A stretch of 52,327 nucleotides of DNA from Lysobacterales bacterium (GTDB taxonomy: Bacteria > Pseudomonadota > Gammaproteobacteria > Xanthomonadales > SZUA-38): the NCBI GenBank assembly GCA_030065125.1, contig JASJDM010000016.1:1-52327 (forward strand), written 5' to 3'. Positions 15,518 to 24,581 of this stretch are shown here, in pieces. The translations under genes were made by a program, and so were the position numbers. Numbering within the stretch: the stretch's first letter is position 1; each line of letters opens with the position of its first letter. The notes below the pieces were generated by a model, which had not been told where the DNA came from, did not search any database, and saw only the letters and a list, made by a program, of their open reading frames with translations.

Positions 15518-15546
15518 GGCGCAATGAAAAATGTCCCGAAGCCAAT

Positions 15547-16434
15547 GTGATCCGGGCGAAAGCCGCAATTCGGGCCCTGGCGCCTTTCCTGGCGATCGGC
15601 ATCGCTCTGATTATCCTGGCCGCCTGTAAACCCGCGAAACAACCCGGCAGCGGCGGCGTTGAACTGGTGGTCAGCGTGCTGCCGAACCAGTCTCCAGAGC
15701 AACTCAAGAAAAAATACAGGGGACTGCTGACCCACCTTGAAAAGCACACCGGCTATTCGCTGAGTCTTGAAATCCAGGATGACTACGAGAGTTTCTCCGA
15801 TGCTTTTGCTTCGGGTTCCGTCGACCTGGGCTGGTTTGGCGGCCTGACGTTCGTACGCGCCCAGGACCATGGTGCGGAGGCGCTGGTGCAGCGTGACGTC
15901 GATGCCCGCTTTATCAGCCTGTTCGTAACCCGGACAGGATCCGATCTGCAATCCCTGGCAGACCTGGAGGGTCAGACATTCACTTTTGGGTCGCGGCTTT
16001 CGACTTCCGGCCACCTGATGCCGCGGGTATTTCTGCAGCGCAACGGCATTGTGCCGGAGCAGTATTTTTCCGCTGTTTCCTACACCAGCGGTCATGACGA
16101 GACCATGTTCGACGTGCGTGACGGGCGGGCCGACGCGGGCGCGGTAAACAGCGTCATCATGCGCTCCATGCTGGATAACGGCACCCTGCAGGAAGGGCAA
16201 CTTACAGTCGTTGCGTCAACCCTGCCGTACAGTAATTACGTGTGGGGAGTCCGCAGTGACATGGACCCCGCCGTCAAGACCGCGCTGCGGGACGCTTTTC
16301 TCAGCCTGGATCGTGGATCCCCAGAAGACGCACTGATCCTGGGCGCCCACGGCGCTTCGTACTTCATGCCGGTAACCTCGCGGGTTTACGAGGATGTGAA
16401 AGCAGCTGCAGCAGAAACGGGGCTGCTCAACTGA
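15547..16434 (+). CDS. PhnD-like phosphate/phosphonate-type periplasmic binding lipoprotein
   Basis: Substrate-binding protein of 295 residues of the PhnD/TauA-like class. GTG at 15547 gives a signal peptide whose lipobox LAAC sets the lipidated Cys at about residue 27. Family-like segments are LVVSVLPNQSPEQLKKKY at the N-lobe start, GSVDLGWFGGLTFVRA, FTFGSRLSTSGHLMPRVFL and GRADAGAVNSVIM. No ABC permease or ATPase gene is nearby. Instead it ends 1 bp before a hybrid histidine kinase, so it probably acts as the periplasmic sensor of that kinase rather than as a transporter component. The ligand could be phosphate, phosphonate, another oxyanion or a small amine; it cannot be determined by reading. 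Confidence 0.83.
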   Translation: MIRAKAAIRALAPFLAIGIALIILAACKPAKQPGSGGVELVVSVLPNQSPEQLKKKYRGLLTHLEKHTGYSLSLEIQDDYESFSDAFASGSVDLGWFGGLTFVRAQDHGAEALVQRDVDARFISLFVTRTGSDLQSLADLEGQTFTFGSRLSTSGHLMPRVFLQRNGIVPEQYFSAVSYTSGHDETMFDVRDGRADAGAVNSVIMRSMLDNGTLQEGQLTVVASTLPYSNYVWGVRSDMDPAVKTALRDAFLSLDRGSPEDALILGAHGASYFMPVTSRVYEDVKAAAAETGLLN

Positions 16435-16435
16435 C

Positions 16436-18247
16436 ATGTCCATGAAGCCGCTGCAGATCTATCACCAGCGAGCCCTGTCGGGCGTCCGGGCCATCGCCCT
16501 GGTCATTGGCGTTGCCGCACTGGGCGTTGTGTTCGGCGACTACTCACTCGGAATCATCGCCCGTTCCGACCAGGATCGAATCGAGGGCTATCACCTGGCC
16601 TCACTCAACCATATTCGCGATCTCAACGATCAGCTGGGTCAGGCCTTTGACGTTTACACCAATGACGAGTCTATTGGCAAGGATGCCGTGTTTCGCGCCC
16701 TGATCTACGCCATGGATAACTCCATTCGCGGCCTGGCACGTCTGCAGGAGCAGTACTCGGATCCGGTTTTCTCAGGCAGCGTGGCCCGCCTGCAGACCCA
16801 CTATTCACACCTGCGACAGGTCTACGGCGCTGCCACCCCAAAGCCTGATTCCATGGCCAGCGAACTTCGCTCTATCGAGACCAGCATGCTGCAGCTGGAA
16901 AAGCTTCACCTGATTGTGACCGAAGAGCGGGTTCTGGCCCAGGCGACGCGCAGGGAGCAGCGCAGCATATTCGTGCTGCTGATGTCCGTTACTCTGGGCC
17001 TCACCTGCTTCTTCCTGGTGATTCGAATATTCAAGAACCTGCGCGCCGCCCGCGACGACCAACTGGAGCGGGACAAGGAGCTGGACGATGCGCGCCGGCG
17101 ACTGCACGTCAGCGAAAAGCTGAATGCCCTGGGGCTGCTGGTAGGCGGCGTCGCTCATGACTTCAACAACCTGCTCACGGTCATCATCGGGCGTTCCCTG
17201 TCCCTGCTGAACCGAACCTCCGATTCCGCGCAAAAGAAGGGGCTGGGCGAAATTCAACGCGCCGGAGAGCAGGCGGCACGGCTGACCCAGCAGCTGCTGG
17301 TCTTTTCCAGCCAGGCCCCGGAAGATCCGCAGACCGTCGACACCGCGCATCGGCTGGAACAGATGAAACCCATCCTGCGCCAGATGGTCACCGCCAACCA
17401 CACCCTGCGGGTCGAAGCATCGGACAACACGCCGTTTATCGATATTGATCCGGGCAAGCTCGAACAGATCATCTTCAACCTGGTCTCCAACGCCGTCGAA
17501 GCCGTCGGCGACCGTGGCGACATCTCCGTTGCGACCGGGCAGGCTGCCCTGGCGACGGAACAGGCGGTGCAGCTGGGCGTGGCCCCGGGAACGTACTGTT
17601 GCATCACTGTTGCCGACAACGGCGTCGGCATGAACCGTGACCTGCAGAAGCGTATCTTCGATCCGTTCTTTTCCACCAACAGTCGCGGAAAAGGCACCGG
17701 GCTTGGGCTTTCCACAGTTCACGGCATTGTGGCGGCCTGCCGGGGAGGGATCGATCTGCAAAGTGCGCCCGGTGAGGGTTCCCGTTTTCAGGTCTACCTT
17801 CCGGCCAGCGGCAAGCAGTCCGAAGGCACGCTCACCAGGCCGGAAGAATCGGCGCGGGGCGGTGACGAAACCATCCTCCTGATCGAAGATGAGGACCAGA
17901 TTCGCGAGATGATGCTGCAGGAACTGCGCGACCTGGGGTACACGGTGCTGGCAGCGGCGGACGGTGATCAGGCCATAGAGATCGCCGCTCAACAAACCGG
18001 GCGAATCAACCTGATTCTGTCGGACGTCATTCTGCCCGGCCTGAACGGCCCCGATGCGGTTGAACAGATCATGCAGGATCAAACCGGTGCGGCAGTGATC
18101 TACGTTTCGGGGTATACCGATGATGTCGTTCTGAAAACCGGCATCCCCGAAAGCGGCGTGACCTTTGTCCGCAAGCCGTTTCGACCAAACGACATTGCGG
18201 GCTTGATCCGCAGGATGCTGGACAATCAGCAGATTTCCGCTGCGTAA
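16436..18247 (+). CDS. Hybrid sensor histidine kinase with C-terminal receiver
   Basis: Inner-membrane kinase of 603 residues. Helix 1 is at about 18-40, then a periplasmic sensor of about 135 residues rich in helices, then helix 2 at about 177-199. The phosphoacceptor is His241 in GGVAHDFNNLLTVI, a HisKA variant common in NtrB-like hybrid kinases. The ATPase domain shows the N box IIFNLVSNAVEAV, G1 VADNGVGM, F box FDPFFSTN and G2 GKGTGLGLSTVHGI. The receiver (about 478-598) has acidic residues LIEDED, phosphoacceptor Asp530 in LSDVILPG, and Lys in RKPF. No separate response regulator lies nearby. Placement directly after the PhnD-like lipoprotein suggests a binding-protein-coupled sensor resembling TorT/TorS. 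Confidence 0.92.
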   Translation: MSMKPLQIYHQRALSGVRAIALVIGVAALGVVFGDYSLGIIARSDQDRIEGYHLASLNHIRDLNDQLGQAFDVYTNDESIGKDAVFRALIYAMDNSIRGLARLQEQYSDPVFSGSVARLQTHYSHLRQVYGAATPKPDSMASELRSIETSMLQLEKLHLIVTEERVLAQATRREQRSIFVLLMSVTLGLTCFFLVIRIFKNLRAARDDQLERDKELDDARRRLHVSEKLNALGLLVGGVAHDFNNLLTVIIGRSLSLLNRTSDSAQKKGLGEIQRAGEQAARLTQQLLVFSSQAPEDPQTVDTAHRLEQMKPILRQMVTANHTLRVEASDNTPFIDIDPGKLEQIIFNLVSNAVEAVGDRGDISVATGQAALATEQAVQLGVAPGTYCCITVADNGVGMNRDLQKRIFDPFFSTNSRGKGTGLGLSTVHGIVAACRGGIDLQSAPGEGSRFQVYLPASGKQSEGTLTRPEESARGGDETILLIEDEDQIREMMLQELRDLGYTVLAAADGDQAIEIAAQQTGRINLILSDVILPGLNGPDAVEQIMQDQTGAAVIYVSGYTDDVVLKTGIPESGVTFVRKPFRPNDIAGLIRRMLDNQQISAA

Positions 18248-18266
18248 GGCGGGGCGAGACCAGCGG

Positions 18267-19391
18267 ATGGGCCAGCAACCCATAACTCTGCGCCATCTGC
18301 TGGTTCCGCTGGTCTTGCTTTGGGCGCAGTCCGTCGTGTTGGCCGGGGACTGGGTCGAACCCGGCGAATCAACAATCCTCTCCCGGGAAATGTGCACCGG
18401 TTTATTTGTGCTCCCCCTGTCCTGGGCCTCTTCCAGCGGCGAACAGCACGACCTGCTGGCCGTGTTCGACACCGGCGGCTCCAACGCGTTTATCGATCCG
18501 GACACCCTGGAGCGACTCAGCGGCCAGCGCATCAAGCCCGGCAAACGGATCAACATGGAAAACGTATCTGCGGCCGGGCGACGTTTTTCCACTTTCAAAC
18601 CCAGGGTAAGAGACCTCGACCACCTGGGCCGGGCACTGGGCCGTCGCTTCGACGTGTTCATACCGTTCCAGGCATTTGGCGAGTTTCTGCTGACCCTCGA
18701 TTACCAGAAGCCGGAGCTGCGAATTGCCCGGGGCAAGCTGCCTCGACCCGACGGTCGCGAGGTGTTTTCGGCCCGGGGACCGGACCGGCGGCCCTGGCTG
18801 TCGCTCAGGATCGGTAACCGCCAGCGAAAGCTCCTCATCGACAGTGGCTCCAACGGTATCTTTGCGATTAATCCCCACCGCCGGCTCAAGTGGACGGAAA
18901 ACCCGATTCCGCTGCGGGTTTCCCAGATGATGACCGAGCTGAAACTGGAACACGTCGGGCGATTGGATGAAACGGTGGCAGTCGGTCGCCTGGACTTTGA
19001 TCAACCCGTAGTTGCCGTCACCTACGGCACCGAACTGATGGGAGCCCAGGTCATGCAAAATTTCGTCTGGACCTTCGATCAGGAAAATCGGCGCGTGCGC
19101 ATGACGCCTAACACCAGGGGTCCGGTACGCATCGACTCCCAGCGTGGCACCGGTGCGCTGATGGCCCCCCAGCCCGATGGATTCCGGGTGGCTCACCTGG
19201 TCGAAGGCTCGCCGGCCCAGCGATCAGGCCTGCGCAGGGACGACCTGGTCACCCATGTGAACGGCGTTTACGTGCCGGAACGGGGCTGCCGGGAATTGCT
19301 CCCCGAGCCCAGGCAACAGCAGCGTTACCGCATACTGCGGGACGGCCATCCCCTTGACCTTACGATCCCGGTGGAAACACTGGTTCCCTGA
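18267..19391 (+). CDS. Exported retropepsin/pepsin-like aspartic protease with C-terminal PDZ domain
   Basis: Protein of 374 residues with a signal peptide (LLVPLVLLWAQSVVLAGDW). Two aspartic-protease lobes are visible: Asp68 in LAVFDTGGSNAFID and Asp192 in KLLIDSGSNGIFAI, so one chain can form a complete active site. Residues from about 290 to 370 form a PDZ domain (GFRVAHLVEGSPAQRSGLRRDDLVTHVNG). It lies 19 bp after the hybrid kinase on the same strand and probably in the same transcription unit as the PhnD-like lipoprotein. A role in processing an envelope protein in response to the kinase signal is possible but is only an inference. Its stop is 31 bp from the convergent symporter gene. 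Confidence 0.85.
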   Translation: MGQQPITLRHLLVPLVLLWAQSVVLAGDWVEPGESTILSREMCTGLFVLPLSWASSSGEQHDLLAVFDTGGSNAFIDPDTLERLSGQRIKPGKRINMENVSAAGRRFSTFKPRVRDLDHLGRALGRRFDVFIPFQAFGEFLLTLDYQKPELRIARGKLPRPDGREVFSARGPDRRPWLSLRIGNRQRKLLIDSGSNGIFAINPHRRLKWTENPIPLRVSQMMTELKLEHVGRLDETVAVGRLDFDQPVVAVTYGTELMGAQVMQNFVWTFDQENRRVRMTPNTRGPVRIDSQRGTGALMAPQPDGFRVAHLVEGSPAQRSGLRRDDLVTHVNGVYVPERGCRELLPEPRQQQRYRILRDGHPLDLTIPVETLVP

Positions 19392-19422
19392 CCCATAACA
19401 GCGACGGCCGCAGGATTTCGGT

Positions 19423-21021
19423 CTAGGACAACACGGAAAAATCGGCAAAGACCATATAGATGGTCAGCACCAGCAGGGCCAGTATCGCACCGGCATTGCG
19501 GGCATGTTTCCATGGCGTCATGTCGACGGCACCGACGTCCTCCTGAGTCCACTCATGATCCAGCGGCTTCAACTCGCCAACAAGCAACATCACCACCACG
19601 AGGTAAGTGAACACGATTCCGAGAAAATGATAGTCGTGCATGGATGCCACCACCCGGTCGAATGGCGGAACAAAGTAGCCCAGGGCGATCACCGCGAAGC
19701 CGGTGACCAGGGCGATCTTGGCGGCCGCCGGAGGTACCCGTCGCGACAGCATGCCAACCAGGACCACAGAAAATATGGGAATGAAGTAGAGCCCGTTCAT
19801 CTTCTGCAGGTACCCGAAGATACTGTCCTGCCCCATCAGCAGAGGCGCCAGGCTCATGGACACCAGGGCCATGATCCAGCCGAAGACCTTGCCGGATTTC
19901 ACTACCTTCTGCTCATCGGCGGACGGGTTGATGACGTTCCGGTACAGACCCAGGCTGAACAACGTGCAGGTGCTGTTCAGCGCGGAATTGAAGCTGGAGA
20001 GAATGGCACCCATCATCACCGCCGCAAAAAAACCGGCAAGCGGCGTCGGCAGTACCTGGTTGACCAGGGTTCCGTAAGCGTGATCGGCGCGGATATCCTG
20101 GCCCGCGAATAGCGCAAAGGCAATCATGCCGGGAATCACCAGGTACAGAGGGCCCAGCAGTTTCAGGAAGCCGGTCGCCAGGACACCTTTCTGCCCCTCG
20201 GCCAGGGAACTGGCACCAAAGGTCCGTTGAATGATCTGCTGGTTGGTGGTCCAGTAAAACAGGTTGAGCAAGAGGATTCCGGAAAACACCGTGCCAAAGG
20301 GGACCGAACTGTCCTTGCCGCCAATGGAATTGAACCGCTCCGGGTTACCGGCCGAGAGGTTACTGAGCCCGGCCGCCACGTCACCCTGCCCCAGGGCCGC
20401 AAGCCCGAACCAGGTAATCATCAGTCCACCCGCGAGCAGGCCAATGCCGTTGAGGGTGTCGGACACGGCGACCGTGCGCAGCCCGCCGAACAAGGCATAC
20501 ATGGACCCGATGATTCCAACGGTCCAAACGATGATCCAAAGGGTCAGCTCCTCGGACTCAAGACCCAGGATGGAACGGACGTCCAGGATGCCGATCAGTC
20601 CGGTGGCCCCGGTGTAGAGAATGATGGGCAGCAGGATGCCGGCGTAAGCCACCAGGAAAATGATGTTGGTAATGACCTGGGTCTGGTGGTCGAAGCGAAT
20701 CTCCAGGTACTGGGGCACCGTGGACACGCCGCTGCGCAGGAAGCGGGGGAGAAAGAACAGGGCCATGGCCACCAGGGCCAGCACCGCAACCACTTCCCAC
20801 ACCATGACCGCGAAGCCGTGGGTGAACGCGGCCCCGTTCAGCCCCACCATCTGCTCGGTGGACAGGTTGGTCAGCAGCAGGGAGCCGGCAATCAGCGGCC
20901 AGGTCAGGCTGCGACCCGCCAGGAAGTACCCCGTACTGGTGCCGTGGTCGTCCTTGCGCGTGAGCCAGATGGTCAGCGCCGCAACCAGCCCCGTAAAGAA
21001 AACGAAAGACGCGATGATCAT
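19423..21021 (-). CDS. Sodium:solute symporter (SSS/SGLT family, YidK-like)
   Basis: Polytopic sodium-coupled symporter of 532 residues, about 14 helices. Strong YidK/SGLT-type motifs are [33 protein letters not shown] at the N-terminus (first helices and sodium site), [48 protein letters not shown], and [19 protein letters not shown]. Family members carry sugars, inositol or related polyols, which cannot be specified here. GGGGAG lies 3 nt before the ATG. The start overlaps the stop of the upstream alpha/beta hydrolase by 4 bp (ATGA), so the hydrolase and transporter are translationally coupled and may act on the same compound. Confidence 0.9.
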   Translation of the reverse strand: MIIASFVFFTGLVAALTIWLTRKDDHGTSTGYFLAGRSLTWPLIAGSLLLTNLSTEQMVGLNGAAFTHGFAVMVWEVVAVLALVAMALFFLPRFLRSGVSTVPQYLEIRFDHQTQVITNIIFLVAYAGILLPIILYTGATGLIGILDVRSILGLESEELTLWIIVWTVGIIGSMYALFGGLRTVAVSDTLNGIGLLAGGLMITWFGLAALGQGDVAAGLSNLSAGNPERFNSIGGKDSSVPFGTVFSGILLLNLFYWTTNQQIIQRTFGASSLAEGQKGVLATGFLKLLGPLYLVIPGMIAFALFAGQDIRADHAYGTLVNQVLPTPLAGFFAAVMMGAILSSFNSALNSTCTLFSLGLYRNVINPSADEQKVVKSGKVFGWIMALVSMSLAPLLMGQDSIFGYLQKMNGLYFIPIFSVVLVGMLSRRVPPAAAKIALVTGFAVIALGYFVPPFDRVVASMHDYHFLGIVFTYLVVVMLLVGELKPLDHEWTQEDVGAVDMTPWKHARNAGAILALLVLTIYMVFADFSVLS

Positions 21022-21803
21022 ATGCTCCCCTCTGCGCTGTGCCGCCCCAGGAAATTCTCCAGCAGACTACGGCATTCGGTTGGATTCTCAAGAGGCACCA
21101 TGTGACCGCTGCCGGCAACCACCTGGAGCTCGGATTCCTGCAACTGGCCCGACAGTTTCGTGCCGGCCTCCGATGGCACCATTCGGTCCAGCTCCCCCAG
21201 GATGACCTGGGCCGGACAGTTCACCGCGGCGGCAGCGTTCTTGCCGTTCTGGTAGTCATCACAGGCCTTGAGGTCAATGGCCAGCACCGATGCCGCATTG
21301 GTGGACATGACGCGGGTTGCCAGGGATGAATTCCGCGAGTTGTCTCCGCCGGCAAAACTCCACTTGACCACCAGCTCTGCGGCGCGCAGTGGTTCGGTCC
21401 GGGCCATTTCAAGCAGGGCCGGATTTACCGGGGTAGCCAGTCCACTGGCAATCAGCGACACGCCGCGCAGCAGACCGGGATGGATCGAGGCGTACTCCAT
21501 GGCCAGCAACCCCCCCATGGAATGCCCAACCAGGGAAACCTCTTTAAGACCCAGGCTGTTTATCAGCCCATGAAGCCAGACAGACAGGTCTTCGACACGA
21601 CCCAGGGCCGGCCCTTCAGACTGGCCATGGCCCGGATAGTCAGGGGCCAGCCACTGGAAACGGCGCGCATCCAGCGCCGAACCGAATGTGCTCCAGATGG
21701 AGTGATCCATGCCGGCACCATGCAGGAACATCACGCAATGGCTGGCGTGACCCGCGCCCCCCGCCTCGGCATAAACTGATTTCCCTTCTACATCGATGAT
21801 CAC
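21018..21803 (-). CDS. Alpha/beta hydrolase
   Basis: Serine hydrolase of 261 residues with an apparent triad: Ser95 in LVGHSMGG, Asp206 in LGELDRMVP, His234 in GSGHMVPLE. The oxyanion-hole segment is [12 protein letters not shown]. The overall pattern resembles esterases, lactonases and carboxylic-ester hydrolases of the MhpC/BphD type, with no cap signature that gives a substrate. The start is GTG at 21803, overlapping the TGA of a small Cys-containing frame upstream (GTGA). Its own stop overlaps the symporter start. No signal peptide, so cytosolic. Confidence 0.88.
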   Translation of the reverse strand: MIIDVEGKSVYAEAGGAGHASHCVMFLHGAGMDHSIWSTFGSALDARRFQWLAPDYPGHGQSEGPALGRVEDLSVWLHGLINSLGLKEVSLVGHSMGGLLAMEYASIHPGLLRGVSLIASGLATPVNPALLEMARTEPLRAAELVVKWSFAGGDNSRNSSLATRVMSTNAASVLAIDLKACDDYQNGKNAAAAVNCPAQVILGELDRMVPSEAGTKLSGQLQESELQVVAGSGHMVPLENPTECRSLLENFLGRHSAEGSI

Positions 21804-22015
21804 TGCATTCTCGCTGGCTCAGCCTGGCTGGCCATTCCTTTGCACATCCAACAGTCCCCACAGGTGCGTGGATCATGAGACGCAGCCAGCAGGGTGTCAA
21901 TTCCGCCAGGACCACGGGCCGCAACGTGTAAATTCCATGTAAACCCTGAGCCAGGCAATTTACCTGCCCATGTCTCAAATTCGCCAGCAGGCCGCACCAG
22001 AATAGAACTCAGCAT
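21800..22015 (-). CDS. Possible small Cys-rich protein coupled to the alpha/beta hydrolase
   Basis: Frame of up to 71 residues whose C-terminal half looks coding: GGIDTLLAASHDPRTCGDCW continues into MCKG, giving a CxxCxxxC cluster of the kind that binds metal. Its TGA overlaps the GTG of the hydrolase as GTGA, the coupling style used repeatedly in this genome. The first 30 codons are AT-richer and less convincing, so the true start may be further in. No family recognised. The rest of the divergent region (22016-22034) holds only the VWA ribosome-binding site. Confidence 0.4.
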   Translation of the reverse strand: MLSSILVRPAGEFETWAGKLPGSGFTWNLHVAARGPGGIDTLLAASHDPRTCGDCWMCKGMASQAEPARMQ

Positions 22016-22034
22016 TCATCAGCAGGAGAGAGAA

Positions 22035-23165
22035 ATGTTGAGCAATACCCTTCGAACCATCTGCCTGGCGCTGTGCCTGGCATTGAGCATTTCGCACACC
22101 GGTAAGGCTGCCCCGGAACCGTCCACCAGGAACGTGGACCTGGTCATTGCACTGGACGTCAGTGGCTCCATGAACGGGCTGATCGAATCAGCCAAGCAGC
22201 GGCTGTGGGACATCGTCAATGATTTCGGCCAGGCAACGCCACAGCCGGTGCTGCGGGTCGCGGTGCTGAGCTATGGCAATCCGGGCTACGGAGCCGACAC
22301 CGGTTTCGTGCGCATCGACCGGCCCTTCACAACAGACCTGGATGCGGTCAACCAGACGCTGTTTTCCTACCAGACCAACGGCGGCGACGAATACGTTGCG
22401 CGGGCAGTGCACGCCTCGGTGCACCAGCTGGATTGGAACGACTCGCCAGACGCCCTGCGTGTGATTTTCGTGGCCGGCAATGAAGCCGCTACCCAGGATC
22501 CGATCTGGAGCGTGGACCAGGTGACCCGCCAGGCCCTGGACCGCGATATCGTGGTCAACGCCATCTATTGCGGAGGCCCCACCGACAGCGACGCCACCAG
22601 CTGGCAGCGGGTCGCCCAGCTGACCCAGGGCATGTACGCCAGCATCGACCAGAACGCCGCCGCCCTGGCCAACATCGCCACCCCCGTCGACGGCGAAATC
22701 GCGCGCCTCAACGCCGAGCTCAATAACACCTACGTGGCTTATGGACTCAAAGGCAGACAGCGCAAGGAAAACCAGCTGGCCCAGGACCAGGCCGTAGCTG
22801 CCATGAGCGCGCCGGCAGCAGCCAGCCGAGCGGTCACCAAGGCCGGCAAGCTCTACGACAGCCGGGATTGGGACCTGGTGGACGCGCTCGGTTCGGGAGT
22901 GGCCCTGCAGGACATTCCAGAGGAAGAACTGCCCGAACCCATGCAGGCCATGGAGGACGACGAGCGGGAGGCCTTTGTGCAGCAGCAGACCGAGAAGCGC
23001 GAGGACCTTAAGGCACAGATCGGCAAATTGGACCGTCAGCGCCAGCAATACATTGCCGAGCAGCGCAAAAGAACCGGTACCGATGAGGGTCTGGACAAAG
23101 CTATCCAGTCCGGACTTCGCCAGGTGGCCGAAGCCAAGGGATTTCGATTCGAAGACAAAAACTGA
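22035..23165 (+). CDS. Exported von Willebrand factor A (VWA) domain protein
   Basis: Protein of 376 residues with a signal peptide (TICLALCLALSISHTGKA). ATG 22035 is chosen for the AGGAGAGAGAA sequence just upstream; a longer frame begins inside the intergenic region. The VWA domain occupies about 33-220 with the MIDAS motif DVSGSMNG (Asp41, Ser43, Ser45), RVAVLSYGNPGYG and TNGGDEYVARAV supplying the remaining metal ligands. From about 230 to 376 the chain is helical, charged and Glu/Gln/Lys-rich, probably coiled coil. It may mediate metal-dependent protein contacts in the periplasm. No operon partner on the same strand. Confidence 0.85.
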   Translation: MLSNTLRTICLALCLALSISHTGKAAPEPSTRNVDLVIALDVSGSMNGLIESAKQRLWDIVNDFGQATPQPVLRVAVLSYGNPGYGADTGFVRIDRPFTTDLDAVNQTLFSYQTNGGDEYVARAVHASVHQLDWNDSPDALRVIFVAGNEAATQDPIWSVDQVTRQALDRDIVVNAIYCGGPTDSDATSWQRVAQLTQGMYASIDQNAAALANIATPVDGEIARLNAELNNTYVAYGLKGRQRKENQLAQDQAVAAMSAPAAASRAVTKAGKLYDSRDWDLVDALGSGVALQDIPEEELPEPMQAMEDDEREAFVQQQTEKREDLKAQIGKLDRQRQQYIAEQRKRTGTDEGLDKAIQSGLRQVAEAKGFRFEDKN

Positions 23166-23171
23166 GACTGC

Positions 23172-23204
23172 GCCCCATCCGGCCACCGGCTGGCCGGGTG
23201 GGGC
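23172..23204. terminator. Strong GC hairpin between convergent genes
   Basis: GCCCCATCCGGCCA (23172-23185) pairs with TGGCCGGGTGGGGC (23191-23204) with one G-T wobble and a 5-nt loop. It lies exactly between the convergent VWA and TauE-like genes. No U-run follows, so termination efficiency is uncertain; it could serve both directions. Confidence 0.55.
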
Positions 23205-23205
23205 C

Positions 23206-23997
23206 TCAGATCAGACCCGCCCCCAGCGCCACGGCGACCAGCAGCAGCAGCGTCCCGGTCAACTTCTGCACCGTGCCCATGGTGACCTTATGCAGGAACT
23301 GCTTGCCGATCAGCACCCCGGTAAACGCACAGACACAGCCCACGCCAATCAAAGGCCAATGCTCCCCGGTCAGCGGCCAGCGTTGGCCGACCAGCACAAA
23401 CAGCGCGGCGTAGGTCAGCAGCCTCACCAGGTCCACCATCAGGCCGATCATGGAACTGGTGCCCACGAAAGCCTCGGTCGAGATGCCGGTTTTCACCAGG
23501 AAGGCGGAACGCAGTGCGCCCTGATGGCCGGAAAACCCACCAAAAAAACCGGACAGCAGCCCGCCCACCACCAGGTGCTCCCGGTCGAAGCGAACATGCC
23601 GGAATCGCGGCAGCAACTCGAACAGCGCGAAGCCGAACATCAGCAGGCCCACGGCCAGCTTGACCGGGGTCACTACTGCCAGACGCGACCCCAGCCGGTA
23701 TTCCAGCAGCGGCTCGAATCCGGCCACCCAGGCCAGGGCGCCAGCACCCGCTATGGCGGCCAGCACGGCCGGCACACCGAATCTCGACACCATGGACCAG
23801 TCGGCGTAGCGGCCCACCAGGGAGACCTTGAACACGTTGTTGGCGCCGTGCACCACGGCGGTGGCAAACACCGCCAGCTCGATGGGAAAAAACAGGGCAA
23901 ACACCGGCAGCAGCAGCGTGCCGAGGCCGAAACCGGAATAAAGGGTCAACCCGGCTGTCAGCAGCGCAGCCAGACCGACTGCCAGGAAAGAGAGCAT
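23206..23997 (-). CDS. TauE/SafE-family membrane permease
   Basis: Inner-membrane protein of 263 residues with about eight helices. The paired family motifs are GFGLGTLLLPVFALFFPIELAVFATAVVHGANN in the first half and GLLSGFFGGFSGHQGALRSAFLV in the second. TauE/SafE proteins export sulfite or sulfoacetate or transport other small anions. Its ATG at 23997 shares a base with the TGA of the phosphoribosyltransferase (TGATG), making it the last gene of the purine operon. A role in moving a purine breakdown anion is possible but unproven. A TTG one codon upstream is rejected. Confidence 0.83.
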   Translation of the reverse strand: MLSFLAVGLAALLTAGLTLYSGFGLGTLLLPVFALFFPIELAVFATAVVHGANNVFKVSLVGRYADWSMVSRFGVPAVLAAIAGAGALAWVAGFEPLLEYRLGSRLAVVTPVKLAVGLLMFGFALFELLPRFRHVRFDREHLVVGGLLSGFFGGFSGHQGALRSAFLVKTGISTEAFVGTSSMIGLMVDLVRLLTYAALFVLVGQRWPLTGEHWPLIGVGCVCAFTGVLIGKQFLHKVTMGTVQKLTGTLLLLVAVALGAGLI

Positions 23998-24581
23998 CAA
24001 CCCTGCTTGAAGATATCCATGATGGGCGCCAGTTCAGTTTTACCCTGGGCAATTTCCTCCGGGGTCAATCCGTCCAGCTCGTGGGGAAACACGATCCATT
24101 CGTCGGTTTCATGGATGTAGTAGTCCGGCACCAGATCGGTCTTGTTGTTGCCGGGTTTATACCAGGGCGTGGCGATCTTGATGGTCCGAGGCAGGTTCAA
24201 GCGCATCTTTTCGCCCAGTTCCTTCAGCAGCGCCTCGATGCTGCTGCCGGAATCAAACACATCGTCGACGATCAAAAGCGAATCGTTGGCGTTGGCTTCT
24301 TCGACAATGTAGTGCAGCCCGTGTACCTGGATAACCTTGGACAGCTGGCCGATACCCGCATACGCTGACGTCCGCACGGCGATGTGATCGCTGGACTCGC
24401 CGACGTACTCAAAGTACTCCTGGATGGCAACCCCCACGGGCGTTCCGCCGCGCCAGATCCCGACGATGAAATCCGGACTGAAGCCGCTGCGGTGAATTTC
24501 ATGGGCCAGGCGGAAGGAGTCCTGCAGCAGCTGGCTGGCGGTGATATAGATTTTTTCAATGTTGGGTTTAGTCTGTCCCAT
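23997..24581 (-). CDS. Purine phosphoribosyltransferase (hypoxanthine/xanthine type)
   Basis: Type I phosphoribosyltransferase of 194 residues. The PRPP-binding loop is SLLIVDDVFDSGSSIEALLK at about 100-119; the early IVGIWRGGTPVGVAIQEYFEYVG is the pyrophosphate loop region; and the C-terminal TPWYKPGNNKTDLVPDYYIHETDEWIVFPHE supplies the base-binding hood, with Trp stacking as in xanthine-guanine phosphoribosyltransferases. It converts a 6-oxopurine and PRPP to the nucleotide. Coupled by TGATG to the urate hydroxylase gene upstream. Its presence in a degradation operon suggests a choice between salvage and breakdown of hypoxanthine or xanthine. Confidence 0.82.
   Translation of the reverse strand: MGQTKPNIEKIYITASQLLQDSFRLAHEIHRSGFSPDFIVGIWRGGTPVGVAIQEYFEYVGESSDHIAVRTSAYAGIGQLSKVIQVHGLHYIVEEANANDSLLIVDDVFDSGSSIEALLKELGEKMRLNLPRTIKIATPWYKPGNNKTDLVPDYYIHETDEWIVFPHELDGLTPEEIAQGKTELAPIMDIFKQG

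Noticed and set aside
16805..18661. 618-codon open frame on the minus strand
   Set aside because: It lies antisense to the histidine kinase, which has complete catalytic motifs; the antisense protein has no domain and is a product of high-GC codon use.
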